In this document: positions 1-7,248 of the stretch, one piece after another
Position numbering within the stretch: the stretch's first letter is position 1
Layout of the letters: every line of letters begins with the position of its first letter
Origin: Bacteroidota bacterium
GTDB taxonomy: Bacteria; Bacteroidota; Bacteroidia; Flavobacteriales; Weeksellaceae
NCBI GenBank assembly: GCA_023399675.1
Contig: JAEWOM010000143.1
Span: 1-9,182 of the forward strand
Reading direction: 5' to 3'
Length of the DNA: 9,182 bases
Notes under the pieces: model-generated
What the model was told of the DNA's origin: nothing
The model's input: only the letters and a program-made list of their open reading frames with translations
Database searches by the model: none
Made by a program: the position numbers and the translations under genes

Positions 1-797
1 GTATTGGCCAGCGCGAAAATCGGCATGATGAGAAAATTAACCGGCATGTGAAGCATGTGTTCCAGTTTTTCAAGTGGCGAGATCTGAACCGTAGAAACAT
101 TCGTCGGAATCGTGAAGGCTAACATGACACCGGCAATGGTTGCATGAATTCCGGAATGATGCATGAAATACCACAGGAAAATCCCCGGAATAATGTAAAA
201 AATATGTTTCGTAACCTTAAAATAATTCAGTGCGATAAGCAGGATCAGTACTCCCAGACTCAGGAGCAAATAATTCCAGTGAAGCTGTTCTGTATAAAAA
301 ATCGCAATTACGAGTATGGCGCCCAGATCATCCACAATGGCCAGTGCTGCCAGAAATATTTTTACAGCCGCAGGAACGCCCCGTCCAAGCATTGAAACAA
401 TCGCGAGTGAAAAGGCAATGTCGGTCGCCATCGGAATTCCCCAGCCTGCAGAATAGGGTGTACCTGCTGTAAAAAACACGTAGATCAGTGCAGGGACAAC
501 CATACCGCCAATCGCTGCAAATATGGGCAGTGAAGCGTTCCGGAAACTCGAAAGTTCACCTTCTACAATTTCTCTTTTTATTTCGAGACCGACCAAAAGG
601 AAGAAAACGGCCATCAAACCGTCATTGATCCAGACAGCAGTTGTGTAAGGTCCCAACTGATAATTCAGGATGCGCTGAAATTCATCACCTGCGCTGGAAT
701 TGGCTACCAGAAGTGATACTGCCACACAAAAAAGCAGCAAAATTCCGGATGACTGGCTGCTGTGAAAAAAATTCTGGAAATATTTGGTCAACTTCAT
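1..797 (-). CDS. nhaA: Na+/H+ antiporter NhaA (C-terminal part missing at window edge)
   Basis: Inner-membrane electrogenic antiporter that exchanges cytoplasmic Na+ (or Li+) for external H+, used in salt and alkaline-pH homeostasis. Translating the minus strand from ATG at 797-795 gives 265 uninterrupted codons to the window edge, about two thirds of the usual 380-400 residues. Family signatures are clear: VWINDGLMAVFFLLVGLE (55-72), GWGIPMATDIAFS (118-130), LAIVDDLGA (152-160) and HHSGIHATIAG (213-223). Asp126, Asp156 and Asp157 align with E. coli Asp133, Asp163 and Asp164, the transport residues, at a constant offset of 7. Several hydrophobic helices are visible. The last residues, MPVNFLIMPIFALAN, are the usual mid-protein segment, so the missing C-terminus lies outside the window; the Lys equivalent to E. 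coli Lys300 cannot be checked. The start lies 33 bases after the rel stop on the same strand with no terminator between, so co-transcription with rel is likely. No strong Shine-Dalgarno sequence is seen. Confidence 0.96.
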   Translation of the reverse strand, partial: MKLTKYFQNFFHSSQSSGILLLFCVAVSLLVANSSAGDEFQRILNYQLGPYTTAVWINDGLMAVFFLLVGLEIKREIVEGELSSFRNASLPIFAAIGGMVVPALIYVFFTAGTPYSAGWGIPMATDIAFSLAIVSMLGRGVPAAVKIFLAALAIVDDLGAILVIAIFYTEQLHWNYLLLSLGVLILLIALNYFKVTKHIFYIIPGIFLWYFMHHSGIHATIAGVMLAFTIPTNVSTVQISPLEKLEHMLHMPVNFLIMPIFALAN

Positions 798-830
798 ACT
801 GTTCTGCTTCTTGTTCTGTTTTTCGTTTGG

Positions 831-3029
831 TTATATTCTTTTTACTTTCGAAACCCCGTTGATCTCTTTCAGCTGTTTAAAAGTTTCTTCAAGCTGGCTT
901 CTATTTTTTACTTCGAGATTGATGTCGCCGGTAAATATGCCGTCATTGGAAGAAATGGAGATACTTTTCATATCCATTCCCATGGAATTACTGATGACCT
1001 GCGTAATATCATTGATCATTCCCATACGGTCCAGCCCTTCGATTTCAATTTTTACACGGTTTTTAAAACTTTCTGCGTTCACCCATTTTGCAGGCATCAC
1101 GCGGTAATCGTACTGTGCTCGAAGGTTGATAGCATTCGGACAGTTATCGTTATGAACTTTTATCCCTTCCGAAATTGTAATGAAGCCGAAAATTTTGTCG
1201 CCCGGAATCACCGTACAGCATTTGGAGAAGGTGTAGTTCAACTTTTCTTCATCTTTACCGAAAACAATCATGTCGAGATTGCTTGCGGGTGTTTTTTCCT
1301 CCTGATTTTTTACTGCCGGCTTTCGGAAACGGTTGAGGAGATTGCTGAATACGTTTTTGCTTTCAACATATTTGCGGATATCACCACTGTCCAAAGCTCC
1401 GTTCTGAAAGGCCAGAAACAGTTCCTGAGAAGTTTTGAAATTAAAGAACTTCTGCATTTTGTTGATTTCGCTATCGTTGAAATTGATTTTCGCATGACGC
1501 ATTTTTCTCTGCAGCGCTTCTTTACCTTCCTGAACCAGATTGTTTTTATGCGAGTTCAGGTAGTTTTTTATTTTCGATTTGGCCTTGGACGTAACGACGA
1601 TATCGAGCCAGTCTGATTTCGGTTTCTGATTCTGCGATGAGAGAATGTCCACCTGATCACCATTTTGAAGAACATAGGAAATCGGGACCAGTTTCCCGTT
1701 TACCTTTGCACCAAGGCATTTCATGCCGAGTTCTGTATGCACATAAAAAGCAAAATCAAGCGCAGTGGAACCGACCGGCAGAATTTTTATCTCTCCCGCA
1801 GGCGTGAAAACGAAAACTTCTTTTGCGTAGAGGTTCAGTTTGATGTCATCGAGCAGTTCAGTTGCCGTCATGTGCTGCTGGTTTTCCAGCACTTCACGAA
1901 TCTGTGCGACCCACTGTTCGAAATTCTTTTCATCGGAATTCTGGAAACCTTCTTTATACCGGTAGTGTGCAGCAACGCCTTTTTCTGCAATATCATCCAT
2001 TCGTTCTGAACGAATCTGCACTTCGATCCACTTTTTATCCGGACCTAAAACCGTCAGGTGCAGACTTTCATATCCTGTGGATCGCGGCTGTGAAATCCAG
2101 TCACGCATTCTCAACGGATTGCTGTGGTAGAGGTCGGTTACAATCGAATAAATTTTCCAGGCGATGAATTTTTCGTTTTTCGCATCCGATTTATAGATGA
2201 TTCTGATCGCATAATTATCGAATACCTCTTCGAAGGTAACGCCCTGTTTCAGCATCTTCCGGTAAATCGAAGAAATCGCTTTTGCACGACCTTTTATCGT
2301 GAAATTCAGGTTTTCTTCTTTCAGACGGTGCGAAACTTCCTGGATAAACTCTTTGATATATTCCTGGCGCCTTTCATTTGCCACTTCGAGCTTATCGGTA
2401 ATTTCTTTAAAAACATCCGGGTTGTTGTATTTAAGAGAAAGGTCTTCCAACTCAGATTTTATGGTATAGAATCCCAGTCGGTGAGCCAGCGGTGCATAGA
2501 TGTACACCGTTTCTGATGCTATTTTTTTCTGCTTGTCCGGAGCCATGCTCTGCAAGGTCCGCATGTTGTGCAGTCTGTCGGCAATTTTTATCAGGATAAC
2601 ACGGAAATCTTCAGAAAGCGTCAGCAGCAGTTTGCGGTAATTTTCAGACTGTATCGAAATATTCTGATGATTCATCACCGAGATTTTCGTGAGCCCGTTA
2701 ACGATACCGGCAATTTTTTCGCCAAAAAGTTTGCGGATATCTTCGTAGGTGTATTCGCTGTCCTCAATTACATCGTGAAGAAGGGCACAGGCGATGGAGG
2801 TTGCTCCGAGTCCAATTTCATTGGCCACAATTTTAGCCACTTCAATCGGATGATAAATGTACGGCTCACCGCTTTTTCTGCGCTGGTCTTTGTGCGCATC
2901 CAGTGCTACATCGAAAGCTTTCCGGATCAGCCTGTTCTGGTCTTCATTCAGCGTTCGGTAGGTATTGGAAATCAGATCCCTGTACCGCGATAGGATTTCC
3001 TTGTTTTCCTGTTCTAAATCATATACCAT
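831..3029 (-). CDS. rel: Bifunctional (p)ppGpp synthetase/hydrolase, Rel/SpoT family
   Basis: Cytoplasmic stringent-response enzyme that makes (p)ppGpp from ATP and GDP/GTP and also hydrolyses it. The 732-aa length and domain order are those of long Rel proteins. The HD hydrolase domain has His60, His85-Asp86 (ALLHDVIED) and Asp151 (KIADRLHNMRTL), so hydrolase activity should be intact. The synthetase domain spans about 240-360: GRAKAISSIYRKM (248-260), Asp271, GYESLH (319-324) and the catalytic Glu336 in VEVQIR. The charge motif that separates bifunctional enzymes (RxKD) from RelA-type synthetases (ExDD) reads RMRD at 307-310, so it is basic as in bifunctional enzymes. A TGS domain lies at about 402-463. 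A Cys-rich region has Cys604-Cys605, His626 and Cys630, and a C-terminal ACT domain lies at about 658-731. The gene has a promoter-like site just upstream and a terminator before that, so it seems to start its own unit, followed by nhaA 33 bases downstream. The reading frame is intact. Bacteroidota usually carry one such long enzyme, so this may be the main one, but that cannot be judged from one window. Confidence 0.97.
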   Translation of the reverse strand: MVYDLEQENKEILSRYRDLISNTYRTLNEDQNRLIRKAFDVALDAHKDQRRKSGEPYIYHPIEVAKIVANEIGLGATSIACALLHDVIEDSEYTYEDIRKLFGEKIAGIVNGLTKISVMNHQNISIQSENYRKLLLTLSEDFRVILIKIADRLHNMRTLQSMAPDKQKKIASETVYIYAPLAHRLGFYTIKSELEDLSLKYNNPDVFKEITDKLEVANERRQEYIKEFIQEVSHRLKEENLNFTIKGRAKAISSIYRKMLKQGVTFEEVFDNYAIRIIYKSDAKNEKFIAWKIYSIVTDLYHSNPLRMRDWISQPRSTGYESLHLTVLGPDKKWIEVQIRSERMDDIAEKGVAAHYRYKEGFQNSDEKNFEQWVAQIREVLENQQHMTATELLDDIKLNLYAKEVFVFTPAGEIKILPVGSTALDFAFYVHTELGMKCLGAKVNGKLVPISYVLQNGDQVDILSSQNQKPKSDWLDIVVTSKAKSKIKNYLNSHKNNLVQEGKEALQRKMRHAKINFNDSEINKMQKFFNFKTSQELFLAFQNGALDSGDIRKYVESKNVFSNLLNRFRKPAVKNQEEKTPASNLDMIVFGKDEEKLNYTFSKCCTVIPGDKIFGFITISEGIKVHNDNCPNAINLRAQYDYRVMPAKWVNAESFKNRVKIEIEGLDRMGMINDITQVISNSMGMDMKSISISSNDGIFTGDINLEVKNRSQLEETFKQLKEINGVSKVKRI

Positions 3030-3051
3030 TTCAGCAGGCCTTTAAAAAGCG

Positions 3052-3080
3052 AAAATATAAAAATTCGACTGAAACGGCAA
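3052..3080 (-). promoter_or_regulatory. Candidate rel promoter, flavobacterial type
   Basis: On the minus strand a TTG (3080-3078) is followed after 18 bases by TATATTTT (3059-3052), one base from the Bacteroidota -7 consensus TAnnTTTG, and spacing is in the normal range. Transcription would start near 3045, leaving a leader of roughly 15 bases before the rel ATG at 3029, with AAAGG inside it. The site lies downstream of the terminator at 3118-3144, as expected for an independent unit. The region is AT-rich, so a chance match is possible. Confidence 0.5.
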
Positions 3081-3117
3081 GTGAAGCAAGCCCGGGTAAA
3101 CCAATGAACTGAAAACG

Positions 3118-3144
3118 AAAAACCGCTCCCAAAGGAACGGTTTT
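3118..3144 (-). terminator. Intrinsic terminator after the beta-helix lipoprotein gene
   Basis: On the minus strand the arms 3144-3134 and 3129-3119 pair over 11 base pairs, with one G-U wobble, around a 4-base loop (3133-3130). The stem ends in UUUU plus one more U, then a second U run after CG. It begins 31 bases after the stop codon at 3176-3178. It should end the receptor-lipoprotein transcript and separate it from rel. On the plus strand the wobble becomes a C-A mismatch, so minus-strand use is favoured. Confidence 0.85.
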
Positions 3145-3175
3145 ACTGAAAATTTAAAATGATTTGTGTGTGATC

Positions 3176-4387
3176 TTACAGGTTTGCAAGCAGGTTTACA
3201 CCGTCTACATTCGCCCAGTTTCCTGGTGTAAGCGCTACTTTTGTTACAGTAGCAGCATTGGTGAAGGATTTCGGGTTCGGCTGGCTGTATCCATAACCCC
3301 AAACTCCTGCATTGCTTCCTGACAGGTAAGTCATCGGTTCTACCTTGATTTTATTGGTAAGTACCTGGTTGGTTTCTGTTGTAGCATCCTGAATCAGCAC
3401 AGCATATGCCTTCTGAGTTCCGATATCGGTATATCCGCTGATGTACACGTTACTGAAGACACCTGAACCCTGCTTTTTGAACTGAATTGCAGAAATTTCC
3501 GGTGAATTAGGTGCTTCCGGGTTTGTTCCGGCTTCTCTGATCAGTGTAATATTCGACACTTTAGGTGCCACATTATCGATGTTTGAAGAAGCTTCGATTT
3601 CCATTCCGAAGTTTCCGATTCCTGTCTGGAATGCGTACCAGTTGGTGTTGTTCTGTCCGCTCCACGCATCCTGCCAGTCGAAAGAATCGTCATAGTTTCC
3701 GTAGGCAACGAGGTTTTTTCCGCTTGCAGTTCCACCGAACCATTCGAAGCCATCATCAGTTCCTTTGTAAGCTACAAGATTTTCAAGAACTGTTTGTGCA
3801 CCTACTGAATAGAACGTAAAGGTATTGGTTTCAGACGTTCCGTCGTTGATTTTCTTTCCGGCATATTCTACACGAACATAACGAAGTACGCCTGAGTTTG
3901 AATTGGCATCATTACCACCGTAATAAACTGCATTTCCGTCTTCTGAAAGTGCCTGTGTATTTCCGTTAAGTGCTTTGATCGGCGCGTTTCCGTACAGGGT
4001 GATTCCGCCCCAGTCTCCCGGCGTTTTGGAATTGGTGGTGAATACAATCGGTTCATCAGCAGTTCCGGAAGCATTGATTCTTCCGTCCTGAAGAATTACC
4101 AGTGAGCTGGATTTGTTCGTAGCTGCGATAAATCTTGCGCCCGGTTCAATGGTCAGCGTTGCACCGCCGGTGATTTTTACGATTCCGTCCAGTTCATAAG
4201 TTCCTTTTTTTACAAGAATGTTCTGCGTGATCGTTCCTGAAAGTTTACCGCTTCCTTCCAGTACTGAAGCCGTTGTAGTAGCAGTTGGCTGTCCGCCCTG
4301 CATTCCGTCGTTAATATCGATTGTACATGATGTAAGTCCTACTGTAAGAACGGCAGCTGCCAAAAGTGTTGTTACCTGTTTTTTCAT
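3176..4387 (-). CDS. Lipoprotein with predicted right-handed beta-helix, partner of the upstream TonB-dependent receptor
   Basis: The 403-aa product starts with a short lipoprotein signal: basic MKKQ, a hydrophobic stretch, and the lipobox LTSC with lipidated Cys21. A Gly/Thr/Ser-rich linker follows to about residue 48. The rest alternates short beta strands with Gly, Asn and Asp turns (for example GGATLTIEPGARF at 74-86 and PGDWGGITLYGNAP at 123-136), the usual look of a right-handed parallel beta-helix. A 22-residue internal repeat is visible: NLVAY at 203-207 and 225-229, each followed by a DDxFxW motif at 211-216 and 233-238. No catalytic motif of a known enzyme is evident. It lies 38 bases downstream of the receptor gene on the same strand and ahead of a terminator, so it is the second gene of a two-gene operon. 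By analogy with SusD-type partners it may sit on the outer membrane and hand a ligand to the receptor; this is inference, and it does not resemble SusD. Acidic residues after Cys21 (TIDIND) loosely recall surface-export signals of Bacteroidota lipoproteins. Confidence 0.85.
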   Translation of the reverse strand: MKKQVTTLLAAAVLTVGLTSCTIDINDGMQGGQPTATTTASVLEGSGKLSGTITQNILVKKGTYELDGIVKITGGATLTIEPGARFIAATNKSSSLVILQDGRINASGTADEPIVFTTNSKTPGDWGGITLYGNAPIKALNGNTQALSEDGNAVYYGGNDANSNSGVLRYVRVEYAGKKINDGTSETNTFTFYSVGAQTVLENLVAYKGTDDGFEWFGGTASGKNLVAYGNYDDSFDWQDAWSGQNNTNWYAFQTGIGNFGMEIEASSNIDNVAPKVSNITLIREAGTNPEAPNSPEISAIQFKKQGSGVFSNVYISGYTDIGTQKAYAVLIQDATTETNQVLTNKIKVEPMTYLSGSNAGVWGYGYSQPNPKSFTNAATVTKVALTPGNWANVDGVNLLANL

Positions 4388-4425
4388 TTTTATAAATTTC
4401 TTTGTTAGTAATTCGGTCTTATTGT

Positions 4426-7059
4426 TTAAAATGTATATCCTACGGTTGCGTTGAAAGTAATTCCTCTGAAGTAATCGGTGTACTGATAGTTATCGTTGAT
4501 GTTTACCGGTACATAATTCTCGTCGCCGAGCTGAATCTGATATCTTCTGTTCAGGATGTTCTGCACCCCGAGTTTCAGATTCCAGTTTTTGGTGAACTGC
4601 TCCTGATAGATGATATCCAGCGCACTGAAAGGTCTTTCGTAATAATTATCTGTTCCTGCACTGCCTACTGCAAAGATTTTAGAACCGGAAACGTTGTAAA
4701 CAAGGGATAGGGTTCTGTTCAGGTTGTTGCGGTTTTTCACTTCGTATTTCAGGTCTGCATTGATTGTGTACGGCGATGCACCCTGAAGTCCGCGCTTATG
4801 AAGCTGGTCCACAGTCATTCCTTCCGGCAGTTCCAGTCTCAGCTGTTCGTCGCTGCGTTCCACATCGGAGTACATCACCGTAGCGTTAGCCCCCAGATAG
4901 AAATTGGAGAGGGTTTCTGAAATTCTGTTCAGCCCGAGAATCGCTTCCAGTTCCACACCGGCAAGTATTGCACGGCGCGCATTGTAGAAAGTAACGGTAA
5001 CACCGTTCGCGTCACCGGACGTTACAAAAGATCTTTCAATAGCATTGTCGATTCTCTTTCCGAATAGGTTTACGGCGAAGATTTCTTTGTTGGTAGGGTA
5101 AAGTTCCCATTTCAGATCGACGTTGTAGTTTTCACTGTTCTGAATATTCGGATTACCAACGATGGATTCATTATCCGGGTTGATATACGAAATCGGCATT
5201 GTTTCAATCAGAACCGGTCTCGTAATGGTTTTGCTGAATGAAAACCTGATGTTGTTTCTGCTGTTCAGCGCATTTTTTATCGACAGTGAAGGCAGGAAAT
5301 AATTATTGTTTTTTGCAATTGTGCTGCGTTCCGGTACGCCCTGTCTGTTATATCGGATGATCGACATGTCGTTTTCGAATCTACCTCCCAAAAGGATATC
5401 CCAGGATTCATTCGGTTTATAGTTAACCGTTCCGTATCCGGCATTTACGAACTGATAAATATTTGTGAATGGAAGATAGGCATCAGATTCCTCTGTATAG
5501 TTAAACATTCCGTTCAGAAGATCCGCCTGGAAAGTTGCTTCTGGGTTGTTTTTGTTGATCTGGAAGAATCCCGTTGCACCGGAAGATGGTTTACCGAAGA
5601 TGAAGCGGTAGGAATTGTCCCGCATATCCGCAAAACCGTTGTATCCTAAGGTTACACGTACCGGATATTTTCTTCTGTCTTCTTTGCTTCCAAGTCCTAC
5701 GCTGTACTCGGCAAATCCGGAACCGTAAAATTTCGAACTCACGTCGAGATACTGGCGGATTATATTGTTTCCACCATAGCTGATGAGCAACTGGTCTTCC
5801 GGAAGCATATTTCCGTTAAAATCTTCCGGACTTCCCTCAAGAATTTTTCTGTCCGGCTGCTGGTATCTGTTCATCACATAACTAACCCCGGCTCTCACGG
5901 TATGTCTGTCGCCGAAATCCTGTGAACCCAAAAGCTGGAGATCGAGGAATCTGGAAATGTCCTGCTGGTTTGTACGGAAAAATCTGATATTCTGAACATT
6001 GTTGTTTTTATAACCCAGGTAATCCTGGATCATATTGTTGCTGTTCTGAAGATAGATGGCGTTAAAAGCAAGGCTGGTTCCGGATCTGTTGTTTTTATAA
6101 CCTAATCCGAACAGTGCGGAAGACTCCGTTTCATAGTTAAAATCTTTTCTGCGAAGAAGGTTATTCAGTACAATTTCATTTCCGAAGTTTTTGTACTGGT
6201 TTTTCCAGCCCTCGCGGTACTGATAATCGGAACTCTGGTTCAGGGACAGCATAAAATTCATGTTACCGTTTTCACCGGCTTTGAATTTCTGTGCAGTTGT
6301 GAATCCGATGCTGGTGTTTGGCAATGCTTTTACTTCATCAACATTCCAGCTGTCTTTGAACGCACTGATTCCTTCCTGACCTGAAAAAGCGTAATTGGAA
6401 GGTCTGTAATCTCTGATTTGTGACGGAAGCTGTCTGTCTTCGGCATTTAAGCCCATATATCCGCGCATTCCGCCTGCACCTTCAGACATCAGAAATCCGT
6501 TTCGGAAAGTGGTTTGCGTATTCACACCCACGCCGAATTCTACTTTCGTAAAAGGCCTGTCAACCGTCAGTGTTTCCACATCAAAGGTTGCACCGGCGAA
6601 GTCACCATACAGATTGGCATTAAACGTCTTATAAATATTGAGTTTCCCGACAACATCTGTTGGAAACTGCTTCAGTGCGATAATTTTCTGGAACGGGTTA
6701 TTACTTGGTGATCCGAGTCCGTTGATGAGAAGATAATTATATCTTTCTTCCAGACCTCTTACAAATAATCCGCGTCCTTCAACAGCGGTGATTCCGGTTA
6801 CTTTCAGGAGGCCTGCTTCTACATTGGAAATACCTTTTCTGGAGATTTCTTCGGTTCCTACGGCCTGCTTCTGGATTACTGCTCTTTTCTGCTCACCCAG
6901 AATTGCAGCCTCTGTTTTTCTGCTGACATTCCCCTGAATGACTACTCCTTCCAGTTCCTTCTCGTTTCTAACCGTATCATTCGGTACCACCTGTGAATAA
7001 AGCATCGTTGCTGAAGACAGCAGGAAACAAACTCCAATGCTTAATTTACTTGTTTTCAT
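4426..7059 (-). CDS. TonB-dependent outer-membrane receptor
   Basis: An 877-aa outer-membrane transporter powered by TonB-ExbBD for uptake of a scarce or bulky ligand. A signal peptide covers about residues 1-23 (hydrophobic GVCFLLSSATML, likely cut near YSQ). A TonB-box-like stretch, KELEGVVIQG, lies at 34-43. The plug domain follows, with the family-typical segments GISNVEAGLLKVTGI (76-90), RGLFVRGLEERYNYLLING (96-114) and NLYGDFAGATFDVET (149-163). The remainder is a long beta-barrel with alternating aromatic and polar residues and ends in aromatic Phe (VGYTF), as BamA substrates do. There is no N-terminal carboxypeptidase-regulatory-like domain, so it is not SusC-type. The plug resembles a broad Bacteroidota receptor group whose genes are often next to beta-helix lipoproteins (recalled, not searched). 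It is the first gene of the operon with the lipoprotein gene and is divergent from a two-component system. The ligand cannot be read from the sequence; phosphate or organic phosphorus is a guess from the PhoB/PhoR-like neighbours, and a siderophore or another metal complex is also possible. Confidence 0.93.
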   Translation of the reverse strand: MKTSKLSIGVCFLLSSATMLYSQVVPNDTVRNEKELEGVVIQGNVSRKTEAAILGEQKRAVIQKQAVGTEEISRKGISNVEAGLLKVTGITAVEGRGLFVRGLEERYNYLLINGLGSPSNNPFQKIIALKQFPTDVVGKLNIYKTFNANLYGDFAGATFDVETLTVDRPFTKVEFGVGVNTQTTFRNGFLMSEGAGGMRGYMGLNAEDRQLPSQIRDYRPSNYAFSGQEGISAFKDSWNVDEVKALPNTSIGFTTAQKFKAGENGNMNFMLSLNQSSDYQYREGWKNQYKNFGNEIVLNNLLRRKDFNYETESSALFGLGYKNNRSGTSLAFNAIYLQNSNNMIQDYLGYKNNNVQNIRFFRTNQQDISRFLDLQLLGSQDFGDRHTVRAGVSYVMNRYQQPDRKILEGSPEDFNGNMLPEDQLLISYGGNNIIRQYLDVSSKFYGSGFAEYSVGLGSKEDRRKYPVRVTLGYNGFADMRDNSYRFIFGKPSSGATGFFQINKNNPEATFQADLLNGMFNYTEESDAYLPFTNIYQFVNAGYGTVNYKPNESWDILLGGRFENDMSIIRYNRQGVPERSTIAKNNNYFLPSLSIKNALNSRNNIRFSFSKTITRPVLIETMPISYINPDNESIVGNPNIQNSENYNVDLKWELYPTNKEIFAVNLFGKRIDNAIERSFVTSGDANGVTVTFYNARRAILAGVELEAILGLNRISETLSNFYLGANATVMYSDVERSDEQLRLELPEGMTVDQLHKRGLQGASPYTINADLKYEVKNRNNLNRTLSLVYNVSGSKIFAVGSAGTDNYYERPFSALDIIYQEQFTKNWNLKLGVQNILNRRYQIQLGDENYVPVNINDNYQYTDYFRGITFNATVGYTF

Positions 7060-7096
7060 TCGTTACTCTTTACTTTTTATTTGCCGCAAAGGTCCT

Positions 7097-7104
7097 CAGA
7101 TGTA
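7097..7104 (-). promoter_or_regulatory. Candidate -7 element of the receptor promoter
   Basis: The minus strand reads TACATCTG from 7104 to 7097, seven of eight consensus-compatible positions for TAnnTTTG. No good -33 TTTG lies at the usual distance upstream; that place is instead next to the 11-base repeat array at 7129-7161. This would suit a promoter that needs an activator. A second possible element, GACCTTTG (7094-7087), is also one base from consensus, so the choice between them is uncertain. Confidence 0.3.
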
Positions 7105-7128
7105 CGTCAAGGCACGGTTTACTTCCTC

Positions 7129-7161
7129 TTAAATAATCTTTAAGTAATTTTTAACAGAATC
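7129..7161. promoter_or_regulatory. Three tandem 11-base units, candidate operator for an OmpR/PhoB-type regulator
   Basis: Three consecutive 11-base units each begin with TTAA, at 7129, 7140 and 7151. The first two agree at 9 of 11 positions (TTAAATAATCT and TTAAGTAATTT). The third (TTAACAGAATC) shares the TTAA core plus scattered positions. Head-to-tail units spaced 11 bases apart on one helix face are what dimers of PhoB/OmpR-type regulators bind, and such a regulator is encoded about 90 bases to the right. The array lies between the two divergent starts, upstream of the receptor's candidate -7 element, so it could act on either gene. The sequence is AT-rich, where TTAA is common; the exact spacing is the argument. 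Confidence 0.45.
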
Positions 7162-7186
7162 ATCCGTATATTAATTTATTGTGAAC

Positions 7187-7230
7187 TTTGCCGCCTTATG
7201 TTAATGCGATATTAAATTTGCCTAAATTTG
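7187..7230 (+). promoter_or_regulatory. Candidate promoter of the response regulator, with doubled -7 element
   Basis: TAAATTTG occurs at 7213-7220 and again at 7223-7230; both are perfect matches to the Bacteroidota -7 consensus TAnnTTTG. A TTTG at 7187-7190 lies 22 bases before the first copy, at the long end of the accepted spacing. Transcription from the first copy would begin near 7227, giving a leader of about 20 bases that contains the ribosome-binding site. The second copy would place the start after the Shine-Dalgarno sequence, so the first is preferred. Confidence 0.5.
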
Positions 7231-7240
7231 AAAGGAGAAA
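7231..7240 (+). promoter_or_regulatory. Ribosome-binding site of the response regulator gene
   Basis: AAAGGAGAAA is a strong Shine-Dalgarno sequence, uncommon in Bacteroidota. GGAG (7234-7237) ends 11 bases before ATG 7249 and 5 bases before an in-frame GTG at 7243. It rules out the longer reading from TTG at 7228, which would overlap the site. ATG 7249 gives the family-typical beginning MSAKKILLVDDE. Confidence 0.7.
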
Positions 7241-7248
7241 CTGTGACG

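Noticed and set aside
144..395. An 83-codon open frame on the plus strand in the leftmost region.
   Set aside because: It is antisense to nhaA, whose minus-strand translation is continuous and clearly recognisable through the same bases.
762..1616. A 284-codon open frame on the plus strand, the longest one opposite rel.
   Set aside because: It lies antisense to the well-supported rel gene, its translation is rich in Phe, His and Cys with no domain likeness, and it overlaps the nhaA start. It is a by-product of rel codon use.
3118..3144. The hairpin as an attenuator or riboswitch in the rel leader.
   Set aside because: It lies close behind the lipoprotein stop codon, has a simple stem and T run, and a promoter-like site for rel is found downstream of it, so a plain terminator is the simpler reading.
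7228..7248. A longer response regulator beginning at TTG 7228.
   Set aside because: The extra residues would be encoded by the Shine-Dalgarno region itself, and ATG 7249 yields the normal family start.
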